From contig JAJQJQ010000013.1 of assembly GCA_028622995.1 (NCBI GenBank), forward strand, positions 2,480,001 through 2,544,000: a stretch of 64,000 bases of DNA, read 5' to 3'. Shown piece after piece: positions 24,275 to 36,270 of this stretch. A program made the translations under genes and the position numbers. The stretch comes from Panagrolaimus kolymaensis. Lineage: Eukaryota; Nematoda; Chromadorea; Rhabditida; Panagrolaimidae. Below the pieces are notes generated by a model, which did not search any database, was not told where the DNA came from, and saw nothing but the letters and a program-made list of their open reading frames with translations. The first letter of the stretch is position 1. Each line of letters starts with the position of its first letter.

Positions 24275-25763
24275 ATGAAAGCTTTATTAATATTTATTTC
24301 TTTGCTTTTTATTCATTTTCAAAGTGTTAATGCTAAAATTGATAAAAATGTAAGATTTGATCCCTAATTTTTATTTTATTTTTTTCAAAAAATATTTTGT
24401 TTTCAGGTTAATATTCCAAAAAACATTATTGGTCGCGCAAAAAGACAACAACAAATATTTGTTAGTTTTATTCGAAGTTTTTATTATAATTATTATGACC
24501 TCAAAAATTTATTTTTATAAACATTTTTTCTTTATTTATTTTTTTGTAGGGTCCTGGTGGTGGAGGAGCAAATTGTCCCTTTGGTATGATAGTTATTAAT
24601 GGACAAGTTACATATTCATTTAGTGATCCATTGGGACAATATCCAACTGGAACAATAGCTTCTGCATTTTGTAATCCAGGATATATTTTTGCTGGAACCA
24701 CCTCTCCTGAAGCGATATGTCAAAATGGACAATGGTTTCCACCAAATTTAGGCCCATGCAATCCTTTGGGACCTGGAGTGGGTGCCATTCCTCCACCAAA
24801 TACTGGTGTTTGTGGAAGGATTCCAGTTCCAATCAATGGTGAAATAGAATATTCCATGAGAGAAATAAATTTAAGCCAATATTTACCTGGAACTGAAGCC
24901 ATTCTTTATTGTTCGATTGGTGGAATAAGTGGAAGCGAGATAACTCGATGTCATCGAAATGGTGTATGGCAACCTCCTCTTGGTTCTTGTGTAGGAACAG
25001 GTAAGAAGAATTGAAAAAGGAAAAACTATAGAAAAATTATTTGGTTTTTGCTTTAAAATTTTCACAAAACATTTTTAAAAAATTGGTTAAAATATTTTTT
25101 AATAAAATTTTTCCTAAATTTTTTTATTATCAAAAATCGATAAAACTTTGTTATATTTTGTACTAAAAAAAAACTGCATTGTTTTCCTCAAAAAATCTTA
25201 TCTTTGGTTTGAAATAAATTTAGTTTTCATTCAAATATATATAAATATAGAATCACAAAATTAGAAAAAAAGTATTTTGAATAATTTTTATAATTTTAAA
25301 AAAATTTATTAAATTTTTTAAAACCATTTTTTAACACTAAAAATTGTTTTTTCTTCTTTTATGTCTTTTATTCTTTGTAAAAAATCTAAGATTTCTCGAT
25401 ATCAGTAAATTTCAGTTTTTTTTGTCCAAGAATAATTAATAACCATAAATTTTCAAAGGCGTTGGCGGTTTTGGTTGAGGAGGAGGTATTGGCCCTATTG
25501 GCGGCATTGGAATTGGTCGTCCAGGAATTATTGGAATAAATAATGGAGCGGAATGTTTTGGTGGACCTTTAACTCCCCTCAATGGACAACTTCGATATTC
25601 CACGGGATCCATATTTGGTCCATGGCCTCCAGGAGCTATTGCAATGCTAAATTGCAATCCTGGTTATATTCCAAATGGACCCATAGAAACTATTTGTATT
25701 AATGGTCAATTTAATCCCCTTGGTCAATGTATTGGTGGAGGAGGGGGTTTTGTTGGCAAATAA
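24275..25763 (+). CDS. Secreted protein with three sushi (CCP) domains
   Basis: Exons 24275..24349, 24407..24460, 24550..25000 and 25480..25763 give 287 residues. Exon 1 encodes a signal peptide. Exon 2 ends a short propeptide with GRAKR, a furin-type site. Three CCP modules follow, each with the Cys-NG-C-G-Y-C-W/G-C layout: one from ANCPFG to LGPC, one from CGRIPVPINGEIEY to LGSC, and one from CFGGPLTPLNGQ to LGQC. The tail is Gly-rich. Sushi modules bind proteins or glycans outside the cell. Splicing of exon 4 is constrained: the first AG (after TTTCAAAG) would run into an in-frame TGA, so I use the AG at 25478..25479, just past that TGA. The modules are unusually Gly/Pro-rich between domains. 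Confidence 0.8.
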
Positions 25764-26305
25764 ACATTAAAAATTTTTTTACTTTACTTATATTTTTAAA
25801 AATAAATATTTTGTGTAATTTTAAATAAATTTTTATAAATTCTAAACTTTACTTTATTTTTTACCGTTTATATGCTAGTTTAATTAAAAGCATTGAAAAA
25901 GATTTTTTTCACTTAAATAAAACAGTGTCGTTGTTAAGATCAAATATTGATTTTAAAGCAAAAAATGAAAGCTAAAACTGGGATAAATACTTTTTTATTA
26001 TCAATTTAACTTTCGTTCATTCGCTTTTTTACCTTTTTTCTCGAAGGGCGAAAGATCAACGGAAAAAACATATTCAGTTTTTTTTAACCTTCTTTTATTT
26101 ATGTGTCTTTTTTATGTCTCCAAACAACAACAACAAGAAGAAAAATAAACATACCTAGTTGTAGTGGAGTTTGAGACTAATCGATTTAGACAATTATGAA
26201 AGAGAAAGAAAGTGAGAAAAAGAACCAAATAAAAGTGAAACTATTTTTATAATTTACCTTTATTTTATTTATGTTTGCAATTTTTCTTTACTTTTGTCCA
26301 AACAA
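25764..26305. other. Intergenic, no gene seen
   Basis: AT-rich, with short ACAACAACAACAAG-type runs near 26130. It should contain the promoter of the esterase. Confidence 0.4.
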
Positions 26306-29300
26306 ATGCAACCAATATTTTCTAAATTTTTGTTTCTTTTATTTTTATTTGTTAATTTAGTGAATTGTAATTTTCCTGAACCTATTGTATCAACAGAATA
26401 TGGAGAAATTGAAGGATTAACATATGAAACTCCAAAAGGTTTTCGAGCTGAAATATTCCTTGGTATTCCATTTGCTCAACCTCCTATCAATGAACTGAGA
26501 TTTGAGGTTAGATATTTTTAATTTTTTTTAATGAACATCTTGAAAAATTGTTAATTTATGCAGAATTTTTCGTTTTGAGTTTTCAAATAAAATGTAAGTT
26601 TTTACTACTTCTTTTCATTAACTCTATCTATCTTGACATGAGATTTAATAATTTCGCTTCGAGAAAAATAAGAGTTAAAAAATCGAGTTTTTGCATACAA
26701 AAATAATTTAATCTAAAAAATAAATGTAAAAAAACTCTTCTATATTTTTTTCTGACTCTTGAAGTGAAAATTTTTAATTAATAATTTTTATATAGAACCC
26801 TTGCAAAATTGAGAGAGAATAACTAAAAAAATTTAAAAACGTTAAGGCCTTTACAAACTTTTAACCTAATTTTTTTTCTTTTTTAGAAGCCAATTCCTCC
26901 AAAGCTATGGACTTCACCCTTGAAAGCCAAAACTTTTGGTTTCCATTGTGCTACTTTTAATCCTTATTTTCCACCAAACTCTTCAGAAGATTGCTTGACT
27001 CTAAACATAATGAAACCTGAATCTCCATCGGATAATGAAAATGGCTATCCTGTCATGGTTTTTATTCATGGTGGTGCTTTTATTGTTGGTTCATCCGCTG
27101 ATTTTCCCTATCAAGAAGTTACAGAGCGATTAGTTTCACGAGGAATTATTTTAGTTACAATTAATTATCGACTTGGTCCTTTTGGATTTTTTACTACTGG
27201 AAATTCCAATGCCTTAGGGAATTATGGACTTTGGGATCAAGTTCAAGCTTTAAAATTTATTCGACAAACTATTGCGACTTTTAATGGAAATCCAAAAAGT
27301 GTAACAATTTTTGGCGTTTCCGCTGGAGGCGCCAGTGCGTCGTGGCTTACACTTTCACCCACCACCAAAGATTTATTTAGCAAAGTTATAATTATGAGTG
27401 GTTCAGCTTCAGCTCCATGGGCTCATGCCGAAGAAAATTTGATTGAAAATAGTAAAGAATTAATCGAAGCCACAAATTGCTCGCAAGATAAAAATCCAAT
27501 AAAATGTTTAAAAGCGAAATCAACAACTGAGCTTCTTGAAGCCACTTCTAGTTTCGTCCAATTTCCACTTAAAGCAGATGCAGTTAATTTTGGTTATTTC
27601 TACCCTAGATTTGATAATGATTTTGTTAAAGCTTCGCATATGGAAGAAGCAATCACAAAAGCTCCAAAGAAAACTAATTTAATGGGTATAACCAGCCAAG
27701 AACATGTTAGCTTTGGTTAGTTATTTTTATTTTTTTGAGGAATTCTTCCTCTTTTTCTAATCTCACAAAAATAATGAATTTTAGAAAGCTCTTACTCCCA
27801 ATAAATTTCATTTATAAACCAGAACAGAGAAAACTTGAAATTTTAAGCCTTTTTTGTTTAATACTAAAAACTAATGTTTGCAAGAGCCTCACTGGAATTG
27901 TACATTTTATAAATTTCCTCTATTTTTGTTTCAGCTGTTGAAGGTTCATTTGGTGATCCAAATGCTAAAATTATGCCAATTCCAAAATCCAAAGCTTTAA
28001 ACTTTACTCGAAATGATTTTTCACAAATTGTTCATAAACTTATTGCCACTGAAAATGTTTATGGAACCAAAGCTCAAGAAGCGGGAAACAAAATAGTTGA
28101 ATTTTATGAAACACAAAATAATTATTATACTAAAAATTTTTATTTACAAATTTATATTCAAATTTTTTCTGATATTAATTTTAATATTCCACAAATGCGT
28201 GAAGCCCTTCAAAAAGCTGCCAATGGACATGAAACATATTTTTATGTTTATGATTATGTTCCAGATGTCTTAAAAAATGAATTACTTGAATTTGCTGGAC
28301 ATGGAACAGAATTTATGAATATTTTTGGTCCACTTGAAGGCATGCCCTTTCCAACCATTCCATGGGAAGATAAAGCTGTGGCAAAAGTAACCAAAAGTTT
28401 TATTGATTTATTTGTGAATTTTGTTAAAACTGGGTATGTTTTTTCTCTCTTTTAAGACAAATATATGATTTTAATGAAACCCTTTTTTTCTACATTTTCT
28501 TTTATTTTCCGCATCATTATATGCGCTGAAGATGCATTCATGGTAAAAACTTTCATTTTTTTGCGTTAACTCAAAAAGTTCCATTTTTTACTTTACATCA
28601 ATACTTTTTTCTTGTTATTTTAAGTACAAAACATATTTCATTTCCAGCTTTCTTTTTTATGTTAAAATTTGTAAAAGAAAGTAAAAAAATAATGAATTAA
28701 ATATTTAAAAAAAGAAGCAAAAAAAAAAGCGAACGATACTTTATCATTCGCAAAATAAAACTGCGCTCAAAAAAAAGCACATCTTTCAAAATATTTTTTA
28801 TATTGATTGCTAAAAGCATTTTTTTTCCAAAACAAAAAGTAAAAATACATTCTACAACGCACGAACGATCTCTCTTTTTTTAATGTTTCTCATCAAAAAT
28901 CAATACATACAAAAAACTGTGAAAAAAGGTTACTGATTGAATGCTTTTTTATATTACCACTCTTTTATTGCTACAATAATATATCCTTATTTTTTTTATT
29001 TTTCGCTAAAGAGGACAAATGTTAATGATTCGGGGACTATTTTATTGATCATCTCTATGCCAATTTCCATTTTGTATTTTATAATTTCATTGTTTTTTTT
29101 TTATAATTTTAAAAATTTAAAATAAACTTAAATATTAACATTTATTGGGCATGAAAAAAAAATAGGCTACATACGCTTTGCATTTTTTTATATTTTAGCA
29201 AACCAACTTTATTTGATTTTGCTTTAGGTAAAAAACTTAAATAAAAACTATAAAATTAATTAAATATTCAAAGAAAAAAAATCAGGATTTTTCAGCAACC

Positions 29301-29713
29301 GAGAAAACATTGATTGAAAAAAAATAGCAAAGCGCTTTGGTTGCTTTTGCGGAAAGCACCTTTTTTTGTTATGAAAAAAAAAAACATTACATTACACTAT
29401 TTTTTTTCTTTTATTTTCACTAAAGACCAACATTCGATAAACAAGGACTAAGAAAAGCTTCGGCGTTTTTTTCAAACTAATGCAAAAATGGATTAAATTA
29501 AATATATGTTTGTAAGTTTTTAGAATCCCATCCAGTGACAAATTATCAGCTGTAAGAGTCACCTCAAAACTTCCATATTTCAACATTAATTCTGAAAACA
29601 CTGTTGGTGATAATCTTTGGGCAGACAGACTCCAATTTTGGGATCAATTAGCAAAAGAGTTTGGATTTGATTGGCCTGAATATCGAAAGATTGTTTCTCA
29701 TGATGAATTGTAG
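26306..29713 (+). CDS. Secreted type-B carboxylesterase (gut esterase-like)
   Basis: Four exons, 26306..26506, 26887..27715, 27935..28433 and 29524..29713, give 572 residues. A signal peptide (FLFLLFLFVNLVNC) is followed by LGIPFAQPP, EDCLTLNI, VFIHGGAF oxyanion loop, NYRLGPFGF, nucleophile elbow FGVSAGGAS with Ser, an acidic residue in SQEHVSFG, and the His in AGHGTEFMNIFG. The last exon, 1.1 kb downstream, supplies the conserved C-terminus (LWADRLQFWDQL). It hydrolyses carboxylic esters and is probably secreted into the gut lumen or ER, by analogy with nematode gut esterases. Oddity: the elbow is GVSAG where the family normally has GESAG; the catalytic Ser and glycines remain, so activity is likely. 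Confidence 0.9.
28434..29523 (+). other. Long last intron of the esterase
   Basis: About 1.09 kb of AT-rich sequence between a GTATGT donor and a GTTTTTAG acceptor, far longer than most introns here. I see no gene or repeat structure in it. Confidence 0.6.
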
Positions 29714-30381
29714 ATCCATAGTTTCGATAAAGCATTCCATAATGATTTAAAACAAGTCGTTTATTTTCTTGTTTTAGCATTTTTCTTTATAAAATTTTTT
29801 GTTATGTATTTTTACAGAAATAAAATAAATGAGTCCATTTTTTTTGTTTCCAAACAATTAAAGGAAGAAAAAAATTTTTAGTTAGACAAATAAAAAATTA
29901 ATTAACAGCTACTACAACAAGCGCAAATTAAAATTTTAATTAAAACTGTCAAAAGATTATTGCTTTTCATTTTTCATAAATTTTGTGTGTTTTCTTTTTG
30001 GGTTTAATCTTTTTTTTCATTGACTTTCATTAAACTAAATAAAAGATGACGAATGAAGTAGTGTTTATTTGTATTTTCTATATTTTATTATTTTGGCTAT
30101 TATTATTTTATGGTTTATCTTTGTGTTTTACCAAACATTGTTATCATATTTCTCAATAACGTTTTTCAAATATAAGACTTTTATTATTATCGAATTGTTA
30201 GTATTAATGTTAGAATACATGCGAGTAATTCATTATTTCTAACAACTTTAATATTGAAATAAGATACATTTTAAAACAATTTTTTAAATAATAAAAATTT
30301 TTGACATCAGCATCGAAGTTTTTTATAAGCTTTTTATTTGCCTTGCCTGCAATTTTTACTTTGGCACTAATTTTTTTTCCT
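29714..30381. other. Intergenic between convergent genes
   Basis: Both neighbours end here. AT-rich, no gene seen. Confidence 0.5.
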
Positions 30382-31692
30382 CTATCGTCGTCCCGATATA
30401 ACCATAACATTTCTCATTGTAACAGTGTCATTGGTTGCATTAAGGACATGTTTTTTATAAACTCGATAATATAGGAATACACAGAGCGAAATATTGATGC
30501 ATACACAAGTTAAATTAAAATCACCGATATAATCCATAATTTTAAAACTATTCCCCTAAAAAAATAAAATTATTTTAATAATTTCAAAAAGATGGCTGGA
30601 TATTGCTTCACAGTAATTAAAATTTTGGCTTATATTAACAAAATTTAGAATCTAATTTGTTATGTCAAAAGTCTTCGGGGAATTTTTTTAACTTTTAAAC
30701 TTTTTTTTCATCTAAAAGTACAAAAGTCCAAAAACGTTTTCGACCTCCAACGACTTTTATTGACGAAAATCCTTTGGGTACAAATATAAAAAAAATATGT
30801 GAGGGAATTCATTGGAGGATAAAAAAAAGGAACTAATTATCTCTGTTTTTAAAATCTGTTTTTAGAGTTTTTTTTCATAACCTTGAGCTACAGTAAATTT
30901 TTTATATAGTGTTTGTTTTTTGTCTTTGGAACTGTTAATTTTTTGTTTGTTTAAAAGATGGAAAAATAAATATTAGCAAACCTGAATAATCATTGCGATC
31001 AAACTTGGAAGAAATGCAAACGCTGTATTTATAATTGAAACCAACAACACCGATTTATTCAACTTTTTTGACACTTCTTTTTGAAGGGATTTTCCAAAGT
31101 AATTTATGGCTATTAAAACTGCAGCTGCTGCAAGACTTAAACTGCAAAAAACGTATTTCATGTACGAAATAATTAGAGGATAATTAAGTTGATAAACCAA
31201 GCAAATATAAAATACGCAAGTCGTTTTCGTTTCGGGAGTATAAAATGCAAAGTATCTCGTCATTAAAAAATATAGCAACAAAATACCGCCAACTGTGAGT
31301 CCGAAAGCTGCGGCGATGAGTTTGTCAATAAATCTATTGTATTTCATTGGTAACGAAATCAAAAAGCACCGATCCAAACAAAGATAAAAATCTGCGACGG
31401 GCACAAAATTTACATAAATTGTTGGGATTCCCGCAATATAATACAAAATCATTGGATGGTAAATAACTTCATTGGGTCTCCAAAAAATTAGAATATATGC
31501 AGCATTGATGAGTAGCAAAACACTTGATGACGCTGTAAACCAAAAATATGCGTATACTGTAGGAGTTCGAGGAGCTTGAAAGCTTTTCTTTGATTTTTTG
31601 AAAAGCATTACAGCTGAAGCATACAAACTGAAGCATAAACATGCGATGCAAATAAGATAATGGACGAGGATAACGTAATTTAAATATGCCAT
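30382..31692 (-). CDS. Nematode seven-TM receptor, local family (copy 2)
   Basis: Exons complement(30982..31692) and complement(30382..30555) give 294 residues. The ATG at 31692 (MAYLNYVILVHYL) is chosen by alignment; the longer frame starts with TTG. It shares RTPTVYAYFWFTASSSV, GIPTIYVNFVPVADFYLCLD, TPETKTTCVFYICLVYQ and, in exon 2, YIGDFNLTCVCINIS. The phase-0 intron is 426 bp. It is the first of three same-strand copies within 6 kb, a tandem array that most likely arose by unequal crossing-over. Basic residues follow helices on the cytoplasmic side (YRVYKKH). Ligand unknown. Confidence 0.72.
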
Positions 31693-33342
31693 ATTTTTGA
31701 AGTTAACAAACAACAACAAAACCGTTGTTATTTCATAAAATTTTAAAAAAATGGCCAATTTTTATACTAATTTTTTTGATTAAAAAACTAATTCTCTAAG
31801 GACCATATTTTAATAATCCCCAATTAATTAAGTTTTTTTGGTTTAGAGGTGGCAATATTTTTGTTTAAAAATGAACGTATGTAGTCGACCACCAACCAAT
31901 TAAACTTAAAATAAACCTTTTGGGAAAAAAGAATAAAGAGTTGATTGTGAGGGAATTCTTAGGAGATTTATAAAAAGTTATTTTTCTAAATGGGTGTTCT
32001 CATTATTTTTTGCCTAAAAGTACGTTTTTTTATTATTTAAAAATGTTCTAATTTTTGTTATTAAAGATAAATAAATGTTAATTGGATTGGATGTAAATAA
32101 ACCAAAAGCCGACGTCAAATTGGGAATAATAAAAGCGTTTAGAAACTGTTGAGCCCTCGTTTATAGAGAAAAGGAAAATTAAGGAAATACTGTACTTTAT
32201 TTGTCAAAAATATAGCAAAACAATTTTATTAACAAAATTTCACGAAAATCAAAGGTGTTTATTATTCTTCATAAAAAAACTGTCAAACTTATTGAAAAAG
32301 TAAAAATGGGCCACGGAACACAAGCGCCAATGGTAATATGTAATTCCAAATTATGAATGAATCCTAGCCTAACTTGAAGGCTAAGATACTGAGACTGAGC
32401 TAATGCCTAAGACAACGATTAAGGTTGAGACTTAGACTAAGCTTAAAGCTCATCAGAATCTAGAGTTATTTCCATTGGCGCTTATGGCGTCGCGCCGTAA
32501 AATGATAAGAACTAAAAAACTAAAAATAAAATAGTCTTAGCGGTGATGTAATACAAAAAAAATCTTTAAACCAAGCATATGCAAACATAAACCAAATGCT
32601 GAAGAAAAAAACTTGTTCCATCAAGGATTTTATATTTCTAAATAACAAATAAAGCAAACACTCAAAAAAAAAAATTGAATAAATTCGAAACAAACCAAGG
32701 TCATTATAAAAAAAACAGGAGCAAGAAAAGAAAGATCGATTACGTTTTGGTTACACTTAAAAAAATAAAGAAAAAGGCAAAAGATGTCCTTCGCGCTATG
32801 ATTCAAGAAATTTGTTTTTAATTTTTACTGAATCGAGGATCCTTTTTCCATTTTTTGTTTCTGAATATTTAATTCTAGTATTTTTAAACTTTTTAAGACA
32901 ATAGTTTAATAAACGAAGATTATGAAGTTTTTTTATTATTAAAAAACTTGGCTGAAAATTTTTTAAAATCAGCCATTTTAAAACAAATCTTCGAAGTTAA
33001 ATGAGGAAGGAGCAAGGTAATAATACTTTCACATTTGAATACAAAGTAAAATGGTTGGGCAGCAAGAAGAAGAAAAATGAATAAAATTTTTTTTAGTATT
33101 TTAAAGATATTTAGAATAAAGTAAATTTATTAATTTCACAAATAAATACATAGCATGTTTTAAAAATTAGAAACACAAAATAAAAAAATGAGTGGACAAT
33201 AATTTTTAAAAAATGCAAGTTTAAAAAGCAAGCAAATACCCAAATATTTATGGCTTATGTTTTTTAAAATAAATCCTTAGAACGAGCCAAAGATAGTTTT
33301 TCCTGTATTTTTTTAAAATCACGATTTTGATAAATTTCATTT
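31693..33342. other. Intergenic within receptor array
   Basis: 1.65 kb without a gene. A patch at 32365..32470 is rich in CTAAG/CTTAG words and reads more evenly in GC than its surroundings, but it has no clear unit. It should contain the promoter of copy 2. Confidence 0.5.
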
Positions 33343-34289
33343 TTAGGTAGTTGTTTTCGTGTGAAGATGAGAATTTGGAGTAACTTGGACCACGGTGGAA
33401 TAATTCAAAATGTGTTTTCGGAAGACTCTCAAATACAAATATACACAAACCGAAATATTTACGCATACGCAAGTCAAATTGAAATCACCAATGTAATCAA
33501 TTGGACGGATTCCAGTTACCTAAAAATTTTTTACCAAAATTAAATTTATACAAAAACAAAACTTTTTTAGACCTGTGTAAATTGATTTGAAATAAAAGCA
33601 GGGATGAAAGAAAAAGCCAAATTTATAATGGAAACAAGCATGACTGATCGATTAATTTTTTTTGTTACATCTTTATTCATCGATTTTTTGAAATAATTTA
33701 AGAGTATTAAAGCCAAAGTAGCCGCTCCATTTGCGCTGCAAAAAACATTTTTAGTGTATAACATAACCATCGGATATTTTAAAGCATAAACTAAGCAAAT
33801 ATAAAAAAAGCATGTCGTCGTGGAATCTGGGGTATAAAAAGAAAAATATTTTGTTGTTAAAAAATATGTTATAAGTATTCCAGTTATTGTTCCTCCAAAT
33901 ATTGCAGCCATAAGAATTTCATAATTTTTTCGATACGCCAATGGAAATCCAACCAAAAAACAACGATCCAAACAAAGATAAAAATCAGCAACGGGAACAA
34001 AATTAACATAAATTGTTGGGATTCCAGCAATATAATATAAAATTGTTGGATTATAAATAATTTCTTCGGGTCTCCATAAAATTATGCAATATCCAGCGTT
34101 TATGAGTAACAAAACACTCGAAGTCGCGGTGAACCAAAAATAAAAATAAACCACGGGTGTTCGTGAAGCTGGAGCATTTTTCTTTTTTGATTTTGTAAAT
34201 AATAAAATCATTGAAGCATACAAAGTGAAAAGTAAACATCCCACGCAAATCAGGTAATGAACAAGGGTAACATAATTTAAATATGCCAT
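33343..34289 (-). CDS. Nematode seven-TM receptor, local family (copy 3)
   Basis: Exons complement(33573..34289) and complement(33343..33519) give 297 residues. It starts at MAYLNYVTLVHYLICVG. The family motifs RTPVVYFYFWFTATSS, GIPTIYVNFVPVADFYLCLD and FFYICLVYALKYP are kept, and exon 2 carries YIGDFNLTCVCVNISVCVY. The intron is only 53 bp, and its donor is GTCTAA rather than GTAAG or GTTTG. That is weak, but it sits at exactly the conserved position, so I accept it. Between copies 2 and 4 it is the shortest gene. Confidence 0.72.
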
Positions 34290-34536
34290 ATTGGTGGCTT
34301 TGGTAGATCAGTGACAGTAAGTCAAAATTAACAGAACAATGAGGGTAATATCAAACCTAGAGTAAGTAAAATTAAATTATGGTTTAATAAAAAAATTTAA
34401 AGATAAAACATGAGTCAAAAAACTCGTTTTCACTATTAAAAAAATAATATTTTATCATTTATAAAAAAACATATAAAAAAGTAACACAAAAATTTTTTTA
34501 TATTGAGGGTCCATGTCGCAGAATTATTCAAATTTA

Positions 34537-36270
34537 TCATTTTATTTTTGTCACATGGCTGTTAGTGATTGTAGAGACTGCATGTGCTTTGACCACATAA
34601 TCTTCCAAAAAATGCCTGCGAAATATACGATAATAAAGGAATACACATATTGCAATGTTAATACATACTAAAGTTAAATTATAATCTCCAAGGATTTCTA
34701 ATGGATGCACAGTCGTAATCTAAAAAAAAGAAAGGTGTACTTTATATTAATGGTTTAAGATCAAAGCTATAATTATAGATTTTTGGTCAATTTTTTTCCT
34801 TTAATTTATTAAACAAGTAATTATATTTTTGGAGCCTAATATTTAAAGTGGTCCCACGGTGAATTAATTTTTTTTGTAGATTTTTCACTTTGGCTTCAAA
34901 GAAGTAAAAAACTTTCTATCTTAAAGGGTCTTAGGCCTCCTGAGACTAGGAAAAGTTTTAAATAGGATATCGTAACTTTTTAAAATATAAGTAAGCACTT
35001 TTATTACATTATATTAATTATTAAAGTTCCAAATGAAAGTGCGACAATAACAAACTACGCAACTTTTAATTTATTGTACTGTATTGTTTCGAAAGCACTT
35101 TTGTTTATTCCATTTTCCTTAAACTTTTATTCGAGAATAAAACAAATATTAGGCTCTAAAAATTGTTGCGAAAGCACTTCGGGCAAGAAAATCATAAAGT
35201 TCCAGGAAAAAAAAAGAAAAAAAAGTAATAAAGCACGCAAGTTAGCTTTAGTCAAGTTTCAAGCGTTTTTCTTGCTCTTGCACTTTTGGAAGAAACAAAA
35301 CTTGTATTTCGACAAAAAAAAATAACCCTTCTAAAAGCGCGGGGAGTTTCGAAATTAAAACATTTTTATATTCAGGAGAAAAAATACAGTAACCAGAAAG
35401 TCCGTCAAATTAAATACTGTGACTTTCAAGCATTTTAATCGGCAAAAAATTTGGCGGAAAAATTTATGTTGCCAAATTTATTTTACATAATTTTTTTTAA
35501 ATGTGTTTTGTTTTTCTAATAATAATAATTCTTTTCAAAAAAAAACATACTCTAAAAATCATATCATCCAATAATGCAGGAACAAAAGAAAAAGCTGTAT
35601 TTATAATGGAAACCATTAAAACAGATCTGTTTAACTTTTTTGCAAAATCTTTTTGAAGATTTTTTCCAAAATGATTTAAAAGTAACAAAATTACAGCTGC
35701 AATTGCATTCAATCCGCAAAAAGTATATTTCGTGTAAGTCATAATTAATGGATATTTAAGTTGAAAAACCAAACAAATATAAAATACGCAAGTTGTTTTC
35801 GTTTCTGGAGTGTAAAATGAAAAGTATTTGGTTGCCAAAAAATATGTAGTGAAAATTGCAAATATGGTTCCAATAAATATCGAAGCAATATATTTTTGTT
35901 GGGTTTGTCGATATTTAATTGGAAAAGCAATCAAAAAGCAACGATCCAAACAAAGATAAAAATCAGCGATAGGCACAAAATTTACATAAATTGTTGGAAT
36001 TCCTGCAATAAAATACAAAACCATGGGATTGTAAATAACTTCATCGGGTCTCCAAAAAATTAAAATATACGCAGCATTTATAAGCAAAAGTACGCTCGAT
36101 GAAGCAGTAAACCAAAAATATACATAAACTGTAGGGGTTCTAGCTACAGTATTGCCATTATTTTTCTTAGATTTTTTGAATAACATTACCGCTGAAGCAT
36201 ATAAAATAAAACATAAACATCCTACACAAATAATATAATGCCCCAAAACCAAAAAATTATTGCTTGCCAT
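34537..36270 (-). CDS. Nematode seven-TM receptor, local family (copy 4)
   Basis: Exons complement(35551..36270) and complement(34537..34719) give 300 residues. It starts MASNNFLVLGHYIICVG and shares RTPTVYVYFWFTASSS, GIPTIYVNFVPIADFYLCLD and TPETKTTCVFYICLVFQ. Exon 2 has ILGDYNLTLVCINIAICVF and ends NSHVTKIK. The single intron has grown to 831 bp, against 53-426 bp in its paralogues, while keeping position and phase. Promoter presumably lies 5' of 36270, where a short CCACAG tandem run sits at 36300..36320. Confidence 0.72.

Noticed and set aside
25436..25657. Pro-rich frame on the minus strand (GPIPPPQPKPPTPLK)
   Set aside because: Antisense shadow of the Gly-rich sushi exon on the plus strand.
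29392..29780. Two minus-strand frames
   Set aside because: They overlap the last esterase exon, whose plus-strand frame encodes the conserved C-terminus.
32365..32470. CTAAG/CTTAG-rich patch, and a similar one at 36795..36905, as interstitial telomere repeat
   Set aside because: Nematode telomere unit TTAGGC occurs only once or twice and not in tandem.
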